DNA of 64,000 bases, taken from positions 1 through 64,000 of the forward strand of contig JAZQDJ010000105.1 in assembly GCA_045546735.1 (NCBI GenBank), given 5' to 3'. This document shows positions 33,981 to 40,867 of this stretch, piece by piece. Numbering within the stretch: the first letter of the stretch is position 1; every line of letters starts with the position of its first letter. Below the pieces are notes generated by a model. The model ran no database searches, was not told the origin of the DNA, and saw only the letters and a list, made by a program, of their open reading frames with translations. Source of the DNA: SVFI01 sp045546735 (GTDB lineage: Bacteria > Bacillota > Clostridia > Lachnospirales > Lachnospiraceae). A program made the position numbers and the translations under genes.

Positions 33981-34892
33981 TTAATTGGTTGCGTTTTCTT
34001 CCTCCCAATAGAACTGAATGTACTCTTTTGCCTCTTTCTCTGTAATTTCACACTCATGCATAAGAGTTTCTATGGTTTCTTCTTTCGTCTGATTTAATTT
34101 TTGACAAGCGCGGATGATTCCCTGCTGAATCCCCTGCTGAATTCCAATCTTATAACTATCCGCTTTTTCATAGTCAATCATTTCCTGTAACGTCATATAA
34201 CGTTCCTCCGTCTCATAGCTATGTTTGATGTTTCCGACAATCTTTTGTATCTCTTTCAGTTCTGCATCCACAGCATTATCCTGTGTCGTCTCTTCAAAAT
34301 ACGTCAGCAGAGACTTCAGTTCCTTTGAACCACCATTTCTTCCTTTTGTATACAAAAACAGTTTCAATACACCATCATTATATATCAGTTCCTTGTTTTC
34401 CACCACCGTATTTTTGACAGTATAAATCATGCGGTCGTCCCCAAACGGATCATAGGGAAGTATCCAAATCATAATTAGCTGAGGTAGTTCTTTAAATCTT
34501 GAACCGACAGGAAGTTCCCTTGCATCTGCCTTCGCCTGATAAAAACGACTTCTTTTCGGAAGATCATCCTCATACAAGTTTGGTTCAATATCATACAAAC
34601 ACACGGAAGGATTTGGTGCTCCAATCTTTTCACGTACCCAAAGATCCATACGAATCCCTCTTTTTCCGACTTCCGCACCTCGAAACTGCTTTTGATTTTC
34701 CACAACAATTTCCTGTAATTCGCGCCCTATAACACGCCTTACTATAGCCCGGGCAATTTTCTCTGCATTTTCCGGATTTTCTGTGGAAACATCAAATAGA
34801 AATGCATCCATCAAATTTAAATCTTCAAATTTTTTCTTTTGGTAAGTTTGTTCCTGACCCGGAACGATACTTTGCTTTGAATTGTGTATCAT
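33981..34892 (-). CDS. Rpn/PD-(D/E)XK nuclease family protein (transposase-like)
   Basis: A 303-residue protein of the PD-(D/E)XK nuclease family transposase group, common in many copies in Lachnospiraceae. It opens with FEDLNLMDAFLFDVSTENPENAEKIARAIVRRVIG, then shows the predicted nuclease core GIRMDLWVRE...CLYDIEPNL (D and DxE) and KRSRFYQAKAD, and ends with a coiled stretch including IGIQQGIQQGII. No inverted repeats bound it, so it is a stand-alone gene rather than an insertion sequence. The start at 34892 follows AAAGGA, which lies inside a palindrome (34901-34920). Confidence 0.8.
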   Translation of the reverse strand: MIHNSKQSIVPGQEQTYQKKKFEDLNLMDAFLFDVSTENPENAEKIARAIVRRVIGRELQEIVVENQKQFRGAEVGKRGIRMDLWVREKIGAPNPSVCLYDIEPNLYEDDLPKRSRFYQAKADARELPVGSRFKELPQLIMIWILPYDPFGDDRMIYTVKNTVVENKELIYNDGVLKLFLYTKGRNGGSKELKSLLTYFEETTQDNAVDAELKEIQKIVGNIKHSYETEERYMTLQEMIDYEKADSYKIGIQQGIQQGIIRACQKLNQTKEETIETLMHECEITEKEAKEYIQFYWEEENATN

Positions 34893-34900
34893 AAGATTTG

Positions 34901-34920
34901 TCCTTTCATATGTGAAAGGA
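34901..34920. promoter_or_regulatory. Palindrome masking the Shine-Dalgarno of the nuclease gene
   Basis: TCCTTTCATATGTGAAAGGA: 8-base perfect arms with a 4-base loop. The right arm of the minus-strand RNA contains the AAAGGA ribosome site, 8 bases before the ATG at 34892. The hairpin would hide the site, or the DNA palindrome could bind a repressor near +15. Confidence 0.6.
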
Positions 34921-34934
34921 ATGACATTTAAATC

Positions 34935-34963
34935 AGTGTACAAACCAATGTTTCTTTTGTCAA
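34935..34963 (-). promoter_or_regulatory. Promoter of the PD-(D/E)XK gene
   Basis: TTGACA (34963-34958), 17 bases, TACACT (34940-34935) on the minus strand. Confidence 0.65.
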
Positions 34964-34982
34964 GAATTAAAAAGTATATTAC

Positions 34983-35028
34983 AAAAAAGAAATAGCATTC
35001 ACTTCATTCTCTGAAGCAAATGCTATTT
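34983..35028 (-). terminator. Terminator after the DUF4230 pair
   Basis: Long minus-strand hairpin with outer stem AAATAGCATT / AATGCTATTT (35019-35028 and 34990-34999) and inner GCTTCA/TGAAG pairing, followed by CTTTTTTG. Confidence 0.85.
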
Positions 35029-35036
35029 TTCTTCTC

Positions 35037-35636
35037 CTACTCCATCTCTCTCATCGGCTTTCCGCTTTCATCCACATAAATCCACTCAATTGCATATTCC
35101 TTACCGGTAACTTTTCCTATATTATTCACATAATCTTCAAGCAATTTCTGTGCTCTTTGCTGTGCCTGCGCCAGTAAAACCTTATCATTCATAGCAGTCA
35201 GCTCCATCTGCGCCTGTGCATCCGCAAATGCCTCTGTCATGTCTTCTGCCTTTACATCTGCAGATTTATTTGCCACGATAATGGAATCTGAATCCAAAGA
35301 ATCTTTATCCACCATACATCCCATAACTTTTGCCGGTGGCATCGTAATACTCACTTTATCATCGTTTACTTTGATTGTAACAAGCGCTGCTTCAATGCCG
35401 AGTTTCACTACTCCTGAATACTCCATCCAAAAGTGCTTGTCTTTTTTCCAAAGCCAAAAACCTTCTGCATCTTCTTCTTTGTACTTTGCAACATTATGAT
35501 AATAACACTCTAGCGTTGCCAACTCACAAATAGCTCTCATTTGTGTTTCCTGTGGCTGAATCGGTGCTTCTTCCTTCCCGCAGGCACAACAAAACATCAT
35601 TGTTATAATAAAAAATATAGCTATAGTCTTTTTCAT
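35037..35636 (-). CDS. DUF4230 family lipoprotein
   Basis: A 199-residue protein with a lipoprotein signal peptide (FFIITMMFCCACGKEE; Cys ~19 is the likely acylation site). The mature part is a DUF4230 domain: MRAICELATLECYYHNVAKY, then VKLGIEAALVTIKVNDDKVSITMPPAKVMGCMVD. Family function is unknown. It lies 10 bases after a second DUF4230 gene, its paralogue, with AGGAGG upstream. The pair probably act together at the cell surface. Confidence 0.8.
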   Translation of the reverse strand: MKKTIAIFFIITMMFCCACGKEEAPIQPQETQMRAICELATLECYYHNVAKYKEEDAEGFWLWKKDKHFWMEYSGVVKLGIEAALVTIKVNDDKVSITMPPAKVMGCMVDKDSLDSDSIIVANKSADVKAEDMTEAFADAQAQMELTAMNDKVLLAQAQQRAQKLLEDYVNNIGKVTGKEYAIEWIYVDESGKPMREME

Positions 35637-35646
35637 ATTCTGCCTC

Positions 35647-36222
35647 CTATTGAATCACAAGTGTATACTCTTCATCCATCTGAGTTACAAACGGTTTAAT
35701 TAGAGCTTCTATCACATTTTTTGCATTCTGCTTTGCAAGCTCATAAATTGCATCTTCCTGCGTACACTCATTATCAACGTCTGTTTCGCATGCCTCATAA
35801 GCTTTCTGTGTTACCGTTTCATTATTTGCCTTCTCGTTGACAAAAATATAATCCAACGAAGTCATATCAACAATACTGTCATTAATTTGTATTTCAGGCA
35901 TAGTCACGATGATTTCTTTCTTTTCATGATCTACATCAATGACAATCTGCTCAAAATCAATTCCCGCTTTCACAGTTGCCTCATATGACACATAGTAATC
36001 AACCTCATCCGTATTTTTCTCATTCATAACCTGTGCCACACCGTTATATACTGCTTCAAATGTAGACAATTCGCTAATCTCAATAATTTCTTTCAGCGTT
36101 GCAGATGAAATAATCTCTTTTTTATTTTTTTCACCAATGTTCATCGCAATGAGCAGAACAACTGTCAAAACAAAAATTAGCGCAACTGCCCCGATTGCTA
36201 TCGCCACAATTTTTTTCTTCAT
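35647..36222 (-). CDS. DUF4230 family membrane-anchored protein
   Basis: A 191-residue protein with one N-terminal membrane helix (IVAIAIGAVALIFVLTVVLLIAMNI) and a DUF4230 domain: IIEISELSTFEAVYNGVAQV, VKAGIDFEQIVIDVDHEKKEIIVTMPEIQINDSIVD. It is a paralogue of the adjacent lipoprotein, but anchored by a helix instead of a lipid. It is first in the two-gene operon and is preceded by a ~130-base leader with a short peptide frame and a terminator-like hairpin. Confidence 0.78.
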   Translation of the reverse strand: MKKKIVAIAIGAVALIFVLTVVLLIAMNIGEKNKKEIISSATLKEIIEISELSTFEAVYNGVAQVMNEKNTDEVDYYVSYEATVKAGIDFEQIVIDVDHEKKEIIVTMPEIQINDSIVDMTSLDYIFVNEKANNETVTQKAYEACETDVDNECTQEDAIYELAKQNAKNVIEALIKPFVTQMDEEYTLVIQ

Positions 36223-36253
36223 AAAACTCTTTCCTTTCCCTTTTGTCTATGTA

Positions 36254-36293
36254 CAAAAAATACTGATAACCACGGATTGCGTTATCAGTATTT
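36254..36293 (-). terminator. Hairpin with T-tract in the leader of the DUF4230 operon
   Basis: A perfect 13-base minus-strand stem AAATACTGATAAC / GTTATCAGTATTT (36281-36293 with 36258-36270), loop of 10, then TTTTTTG. It could end the MerR transcript, but it also lies between an independent promoter (36352-36380) and the DUF4230 genes, so it may act as an attenuator. Confidence 0.75.
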
Positions 36294-36320
36294 GTTATAC
36301 ACTACTCTTAAATTTCCCAT
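36285..36320 (-). CDS. Possible 11-residue leader peptide
   Basis: The short frame MGNLRVVYNKY has a strong Shine-Dalgarno, GGAGGGG, six bases before its ATG, and its TGA stop lies within the first arm of the 36254-36293 hairpin. Ribosomes on this frame could melt or shape the hairpin. Whether it is translated is unproven. Confidence 0.4.
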   Translation of the reverse strand: MGNLRVVYNKY

Positions 36321-36351
36321 ACTGTTCCCCTCCATGTCCTCATGTATAATT

Positions 36352-36380
36352 ATTATCTCACACAGTTACGGAAAATTCAA
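36352..36380 (-). promoter_or_regulatory. Promoter of the DUF4230 leader
   Basis: TTGAAT (36380-36375), 17 bases, GATAAT (36357-36352) on the minus strand, immediately after the MerR gene stop codon. Confidence 0.55.
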
Positions 36381-36385
36381 TCCTA

Positions 36386-36721
36386 TTATTCCAGTGCTGC
36401 AATCATCTCACATGCAGTCCGGATTAACCTCTCCTTCTTTTTCTGTTCTTCCCTCATGCCTGATACCCTTCTTTGTAGTGCTTCTTTACGCTCAGAGTCC
36501 GGAGCATCAATCAAAGCTTTAATCTCCTTCACTTTAAAGCCCATATCCTGATACAGTTTAATCTCCACAATCCTCTTTTGCGCCTTTTCGTCGTAGAGCA
36601 AATGCCCATACTTGTTCCTTCCGGTAGCATGGACTAACTCCGCCTTCTCATACCCCTGAACTGCCCTTCTGGACACCCCCAGTTCGCTGTGAATTTCACG
36701 CAGGGTTTTCTCATTTTTCAT
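36386..36721 (-). CDS. Short MerR family regulator
   Basis: A 111-residue MerR protein made only of the DNA-binding domain (REIHSELGVSRRAVQGYEKAELVHATGRNKYGHLLYDEKAQKRIVEIKLYQDMGFKVKEIKALID) and a short dimerisation helix, with no ligand domain. AAGGGAAGGG precedes the ATG. A perfect 19-base palindrome lies in the spacer of its own promoter, and a near copy lies before the acidic lipoprotein gene upstream, which points to autoregulation and control of that lipoprotein. Confidence 0.85.
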   Translation of the reverse strand: MKNEKTLREIHSELGVSRRAVQGYEKAELVHATGRNKYGHLLYDEKAQKRIVEIKLYQDMGFKVKEIKALIDAPDSERKEALQRRVSGMREEQKKKERLIRTACEMIAALE

Positions 36722-36743
36722 ATCGTTTTCCCTTCCCTTCTTC

Positions 36744-36773
36744 AGCCTAAAACTGCACGTTACGTGCAGTCAA
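36744..36773 (-). promoter_or_regulatory. MerR promoter/operator copy 1 (own gene)
   Basis: TTGACT (36773-36768), 18 bases, TAGGCT (36749-36744) on the minus strand. ACTGCACGTTACGTGCAGT (36752-36770) is a perfect palindrome with a single central base. The elongated spacer filled by a palindrome is the MerR activator layout. Confidence 0.78.
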
Positions 36774-36846
36774 AGCCTTTTATTGACCTAACTGCGAGTT
36801 ACTTCAATAAAAGAAGGTGTAAATTTCGCGAAGGGGGATTCCCATA

Positions 36847-36881
36847 TAAAAACGGGAAAGCACTTCCTGTACTTCCCCGTT
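36847..36881 (-). terminator. Terminator after the acidic lipoprotein gene
   Basis: Minus-strand stem AACGGG / CCCGTT (36876-36881 with 36851-36856) with further internal pairing GGAAG/CTTTC, followed by TTTTTATAT. Confidence 0.75.
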
Positions 36882-36897
36882 CGCGTCACATCATTTT

Positions 36898-37410
36898 TTA
36901 TTGTACTTCTAATAATTTTTGTGTAATTCTTCCCGTTACCTCAGCATAGTACGCAGCTTCCGCAGTTGTCATATCCTCCCCTTCAAGCGCTTCCAATTTC
37001 TTCATTGTCTCTGCATACTGTGCTAAATAGTCCGAGTAATCCCCCATCATAGCTACCATATCTTCCGGTCCTGCATCCATATACTTCTTCATAAAGTCTA
37101 CATACTCATCAAAAAAATCTTCATAACTGTCCATGGCTGCCTTGAAATCCGGATCGATTGCATCCTGTGAAGCATCCCTTTCAGATTCCGTCTCCTCGAC
37201 TTCAGATACTTCGCCGTCATCACTGTCTGCCACCTCTTCATCTTCCTCTTGCTCCACTATAACAGCCGTCTCTTCTACCGCTTGTTCCTCTGCGACAACT
37301 TGCTCTTTCACATTCGGCGAAATGACATTTGCCTCCTCTTTTGTCCCACAAGCCACAATTAACAATGCTGTTACTACTAAAACCACAATAATACCTACTC
37401 GTTTTTTCAT
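36898..37410 (-). CDS. Acidic lipoprotein, DUF6591-like
   Basis: A 170-residue lipoprotein: signal peptide VVLVVTALLIVACGTKEE with the Cys at ~21, a ~60-residue acidic linker, and a helical C-terminal domain (DFKAAMDSYEDFFDEYVDFMKKYMDAGPEDMVAMMGDYSDYLAQYAETM). The last part resembles DUF6591; function is unknown. AAGGAGG precedes the ATG. Its promoter carries the same palindrome as the neighbouring merR gene, so it is probably the regulator's main target. Confidence 0.72.
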   Translation of the reverse strand: MKKRVGIIVVLVVTALLIVACGTKEEANVISPNVKEQVVAEEQAVEETAVIVEQEEDEEVADSDDGEVSEVEETESERDASQDAIDPDFKAAMDSYEDFFDEYVDFMKKYMDAGPEDMVAMMGDYSDYLAQYAETMKKLEALEGEDMTTAEAAYYAEVTGRITQKLLEVQ

Positions 37411-37442
37411 TCTTCTACCTCCTTAGATTTCTTGTTATTTCC

Positions 37443-37472
37443 ACCCTAAAATTGCACGCAAAGTGCAGTCAA
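37443..37472 (-). promoter_or_regulatory. MerR promoter/operator copy 2 (lipoprotein gene)
   Basis: TTGACT (37472-37467), 18 bases, TAGGGT (37448-37443) on the minus strand, with ATTGCACGCAAAGTGCAGT at 37451-37469. It matches the copy at 36744-36773 in -35, spacer length, TTTTAGG junction and the outer TGCAC/GTGCA arms. Confidence 0.75.
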
Positions 37473-37487
37473 TGCTTTTTCTACAAT

Positions 37488-37524
37488 AAAAAAAACATCT
37501 CCTCATAAGAGAAAATGTTTTTTT
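37488..37524 (-). terminator. Terminator after the 38-44 kb operon
   Basis: Minus-strand 14-base stem (37509-37522 with 37491-37504, two G-U pairs), 4-base loop, followed by at least five T residues. Confidence 0.8.
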
Positions 37525-37533
37525 CGCAAATTC

Positions 37534-38418
37534 TTATTTTTTACTTTTTACATACACCTGCATATTCCCTACAATCTGCGCCTCAATCCTTCCTGTATCC
37601 TTCAGCCACGTCAGATACGAACGTACCGTACTTCCTACAAGCGCATGCTGTTCAAATGTCATTGCCAGTCCGTAATCCTCAAACAACTCTTTTAGTAGTT
37701 GCTCAAAGCTAATCGGATTCTCACAAAGTTCCACTATCTTGTCAGCCACCTCATTTACCTTATCTATGTTATACTGTGCTAACTGCGCAATATCCTCCGT
37801 CGGCTCCGTATGCGAAGGTACAAACGCTTTTGCCTTCATCCCTTTCACCTTTTCCAGCGTCTCAACATACGCTCCGACATCATAAATAAACCCGATTTTA
37901 TACTTGTCAATCGTCTCCTTACTCGACAAACAATCTGCCAAATACACAACATCGTCCGGTGTCCGGAAACCGACCATATCAAACGAATGCCCCGGAAGCT
38001 TTATCATTTCCCATCCATCCGGCAAATCCGTTTTTCTCAAAGACTTCGCATCACTCTCCTGCGCCATCAGAAACTTATGCTTCAATTCCTTCCCCGGACA
38101 TCCTCCATACAAAAATGCCGGTTCCAGCACAGGTGCACATGTAAAATACTGCTCTATTCCCGTGGCATAAATCTCACATCCGGTCTGTGTCTGCAAATAT
38201 TTATTTCCGCCGATATGATCTGCATGTGAATGCGTATTATAAATCGCTTTCAACGTCCATCCATTTTCTTCTATCACGCGGCGGACCTTTTTCCCTGCAT
38301 CCTTATCATTTCCGCTGTCAATCAGACAAACCTGCGTATCACTTATTTTCACAAGACCGATTTTCGCCGGACTCTGAATATAATAACTGTTTCCAAAAAC
38401 CTGAACTAATTCGTACAT
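37534..38418 (-). CDS. Metallo-beta-lactamase fold hydrolase
   Basis: A 294-residue MBL-fold enzyme. The metal motif is NTHSHADHIGGNKYL (HxHxDH), with further ligands in KLPGHSFDMVGF and VPSHTEPTED. The C-terminal ~80 residues include a helical region resembling the winged-helix tail seen in some family members (EQLLKELFEDYGLAMTFEQHALVGSTVRSYLTWL). Typical reactions are thioester or phosphodiester hydrolysis; the substrate is unknown. It is the last gene of a long operon and ends before a terminator. Confidence 0.85.
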   Translation of the reverse strand: MYELVQVFGNSYYIQSPAKIGLVKISDTQVCLIDSGNDKDAGKKVRRVIEENGWTLKAIYNTHSHADHIGGNKYLQTQTGCEIYATGIEQYFTCAPVLEPAFLYGGCPGKELKHKFLMAQESDAKSLRKTDLPDGWEMIKLPGHSFDMVGFRTPDDVVYLADCLSSKETIDKYKIGFIYDVGAYVETLEKVKGMKAKAFVPSHTEPTEDIAQLAQYNIDKVNEVADKIVELCENPISFEQLLKELFEDYGLAMTFEQHALVGSTVRSYLTWLKDTGRIEAQIVGNMQVYVKSKK

Positions 38419-38432
38419 TGCTGCTCCTTTAT

Positions 38433-39185
38433 TTATTCATGTCTGTCATTGTATTCATAAAACATTTCATCCAAAAGCTCATCATACGCTTTGCTGTCGC
38501 CAAACGCTGCCTTTATTAATGTTCCCATATTGGTAAACATCAGCTTAAAATACAGCCAATCTCCCAAATCATCATATTTTCTCGTAGAGTTAATCAGATA
38601 ATTTTTCTTTAACACGCCATATTTCTTCCCCTGCTTTCTGCCATATGCGCGAATCCGTTTCGCTGTCTCCACATCCTCCATTGCGCGCTTATCTGCAAAA
38701 CCGCCGATGGCATCAAACGTTTTCTTTTCCGCCCACATAATGCCGCAATAAAGCCCCGTCACTGCAAAACCGGTGCGGCACATCATATCATTGAGCCAAA
38801 GCGGGAAAGAATACCTTTCAAAACGGATTGGCGCGCCTCCACCGATATACTTGCCACTTCTAAGCCTCGCCCATATTTCCCGGATTGTCCCCGGAGTCAT
38901 GCGGTTATCGCAGTCTATCGTCACAATGACTCTCCCTTTTGCAGCCGCAATACCTGTATTCCGGACAAGTGCAATGCATTTGTCTTCGTTTTTCACTACA
39001 CGAGCACCGTTAGCTGCTGCTATCTCTTCTGTCTTATCCGTGCAGCGGTTACAGACCACAATAATCTCGACGTTTCCCTTAAAACAGTTTTCAGACTCGC
39101 GAATAGACTGAATACACCGCTCCACATATTTTTCTTCATTGTGCGCCGGAATTACTACCGACACATGAACCTTTCCCCTATTCAT
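38433..39185 (-). CDS. Family 2 glycosyltransferase
   Basis: A 250-residue GT-A glycosyltransferase: VSVVIPAHNEEKYVERCIQSIRE at the nucleotide-sugar site, and TIDCDNRMTPGTI holding a DCDN in place of the DxD motif. AMEDVETAKRIRAYG contains the ED catalytic region. No membrane helix follows. The acceptor is unknown. It sits between the MBL hydrolase and dCMP deaminase genes with short gaps. Confidence 0.83.
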   Translation of the reverse strand: MNRGKVHVSVVIPAHNEEKYVERCIQSIRESENCFKGNVEIIVVCNRCTDKTEEIAAANGARVVKNEDKCIALVRNTGIAAAKGRVIVTIDCDNRMTPGTIREIWARLRSGKYIGGGAPIRFERYSFPLWLNDMMCRTGFAVTGLYCGIMWAEKKTFDAIGGFADKRAMEDVETAKRIRAYGRKQGKKYGVLKKNYLINSTRKYDDLGDWLYFKLMFTNMGTLIKAAFGDSKAYDELLDEMFYEYNDRHE

Positions 39186-39196
39186 AAAACTCTCCC

Positions 39197-39691
39197 TTAT
39201 GCATTAGGACTCTGCAACCATTCCAGTTCCCCTGCCGGAACAACCACATAGTTGTCCGAACCTTCGCCGACTCTCAAATATACATTCCGGATACCTGCCT
39301 GAATAATTGTTCTTGCACAAAGCGGACAAGGTTTTGCTTTGTGGATGGTATTATCCTTTGGATTAATACCTGCCAAATATAAATCAGCACCTATCGTCTG
39401 CTGACGCGAGCAGTTCAGAAGCGCATTTGCCTCTGCATGTACTGCGCGGCAAATCCCATATCCGTCCCCTTGATGCATGTCACGTTCCATACGCGGGCAA
39501 GTCCCCAAATCACAACAATTGTCATACCCTCTCGGCGCTCCGTTGTAACCGGTAGAAATCACCACATCATCCTTTACAATGACTGCACCGTATTTTCTTT
39601 TTATGCATGTGCTCCGGTACGCAAATACCTCCGCACAATTTAAGTATGTATCTATCTTGGAAATACGTTTTCCTTCCTGTGGACTTACCAT
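39197..39691 (-). CDS. dCMP deaminase / ComEB-like cytidylate deaminase
   Basis: A 164-residue zinc deaminase. The zinc and catalytic motifs are CRAVHAEANALLNCSRQ (HAE) and KPCPLCARTIIQAGI (PCxxC), with an extra Cys-rich insert CCDLGTCPRMERDMHQGDGYGIC typical of dCMP deaminases. It converts dCMP to dUMP for thymidylate synthesis. AAAGGGG precedes the ATG. Confidence 0.9.
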   Translation of the reverse strand: MVSPQEGKRISKIDTYLNCAEVFAYRSTCIKRKYGAVIVKDDVVISTGYNGAPRGYDNCCDLGTCPRMERDMHQGDGYGICRAVHAEANALLNCSRQQTIGADLYLAGINPKDNTIHKAKPCPLCARTIIQAGIRNVYLRVGEGSDNYVVVPAGELEWLQSPNA

Positions 39692-39710
39692 TAATATCCC
39701 CTTTCCAAAG

Positions 39711-40211
39711 TTACCCTTTGCTAACTTCTAATTCTATACATCGCCATTCCTGCCCGAGTATTTGACAACTCTGTGCTTCCCCCGTGTCACGAAATCCGGA
39801 AGAAATATAGCATTTATATGCAGATTCGTTATTATCAAATACACTGATGGTAATCTTCTTTACTTTTAAAATCTCAAACGCATATTTCATGGCAAGCCCT
39901 ATCATTTCTCTGCCATAACCTTTTCCGCGTTTTGAATCATCCACGATGACAAATCCGAAACGAAGATCTGTTTTCTCTTTGTTTGTAAATCGCATAATCA
40001 TATGACCGACTACGCCGTTTTCGTCAAACGCAGTCATCGGAAAGAATGTATCACCATCCTCCGTCGCTGCATAATGTGCATTCATATCTTCCGGTCCAAT
40101 CGGATAGGATTCATATCTGTCTGCACACCATTTGCGGAACGAAACCTCGTCTTTAATCCAGCTTACAATCTGCGCTGCATCACATTTTTTATATGGTCTG
40201 AGTCTGAGCAT
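39711..40211 (-). CDS. GNAT family N-acetyltransferase (RimJ/RimL type)
   Basis: A 166-residue acetyltransferase of the RimL-like subgroup. FGFVIVDDSKRGKGYGREMIGLAMKYAFEILK is the acetyl-CoA loop and helix, and FDNNESAYKCYISSGFRDTG is the late strand and helix. The substrate is unknown. AAGGAGG lies before the ATG at 40211. Confidence 0.85.
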   Translation of the reverse strand: MLRLRPYKKCDAAQIVSWIKDEVSFRKWCADRYESYPIGPEDMNAHYAATEDGDTFFPMTAFDENGVVGHMIMRFTNKEKTDLRFGFVIVDDSKRGKGYGREMIGLAMKYAFEILKVKKITISVFDNNESAYKCYISSGFRDTGEAQSCQILGQEWRCIELEVSKG

Positions 40212-40231
40212 CGCGGCCTCCTTTTTTCCCT

Positions 40232-40864
40232 CTACTTCACATACTTCCCGACAAGTTTATACATCAGCCCCTCAGCAATATTCTCCGGCTCCTCATGGAA
40301 CACAGCTATCTTATCGCTGTCGCTGCTTCTTCCCGAAAAGGACGGATATAAAAATCCCCAGACAGGCTCGCCGGGTTCATATTCACCGACTAACGGACTG
40401 ACCGTACAAATAATAAAATCATAGACTTCCTCCGACTCCCAAAGACTCTGTTTATCCTTTGCCTTCATCGGAATGTCATAAACACCATGAAAAACAAAAA
40501 TTGCCAGTTCATGATCTACCGGATATCCATCTGCAATCTGTTCGTACAGGACTTCCATCATCGCATCATTCTTAAGCCCACATTCCTGCACAGCCGTCAA
40601 CAGCTGCCATAAGCTGTCTTTTCCCTTTGAAGTAATCGGAAATGTGTACTCCTTTAACTGGTCGTTTGTACGCGCAAACGGAATAGCCTTGGCTAACTCC
40701 AAATTCTTCGCTTTCTCGGACGCAGAAAGGTTCCCGAAATGAACATTGAATGTTTCATCTACCTCTCCCGTATCACTGATGTAAGCACCGGCTATCCGGT
40801 CAAAACAACTACGCGACGGATTCATTCTCCGCGTCAGTTCCATCATATCATTTCTGTTTATCAT
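40232..40864 (-). CDS. DUF4317-like protein, half-length
   Basis: A 210-residue protein whose start (MINRNDMMELTRRMNPSRSCFDRIAGAYISDTGEVDETFNVHFGNLSASE) matches the beginning of DUF4317 proteins, which usually run close to twice this length. The C-terminal half of the family appears to be absent, and the frame ends cleanly. It may be a natural short form or a truncation. It starts three bases after the lipoprotein gene stop. Confidence 0.68.
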   Translation of the reverse strand: MINRNDMMELTRRMNPSRSCFDRIAGAYISDTGEVDETFNVHFGNLSASEKAKNLELAKAIPFARTNDQLKEYTFPITSKGKDSLWQLLTAVQECGLKNDAMMEVLYEQIADGYPVDHELAIFVFHGVYDIPMKAKDKQSLWESEEVYDFIICTVSPLVGEYEPGEPVWGFLYPSFSGRSSDSDKIAVFHEEPENIAEGLMYKLVGKYVK

Positions 40865-40867
40865 AAG

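Noticed and set aside
33981..34943. Insertion sequence carrying the PD-(D/E)XK gene
   Set aside because: No terminal inverted repeats or target-site duplication are visible, and the gene has its own promoter and terminator.
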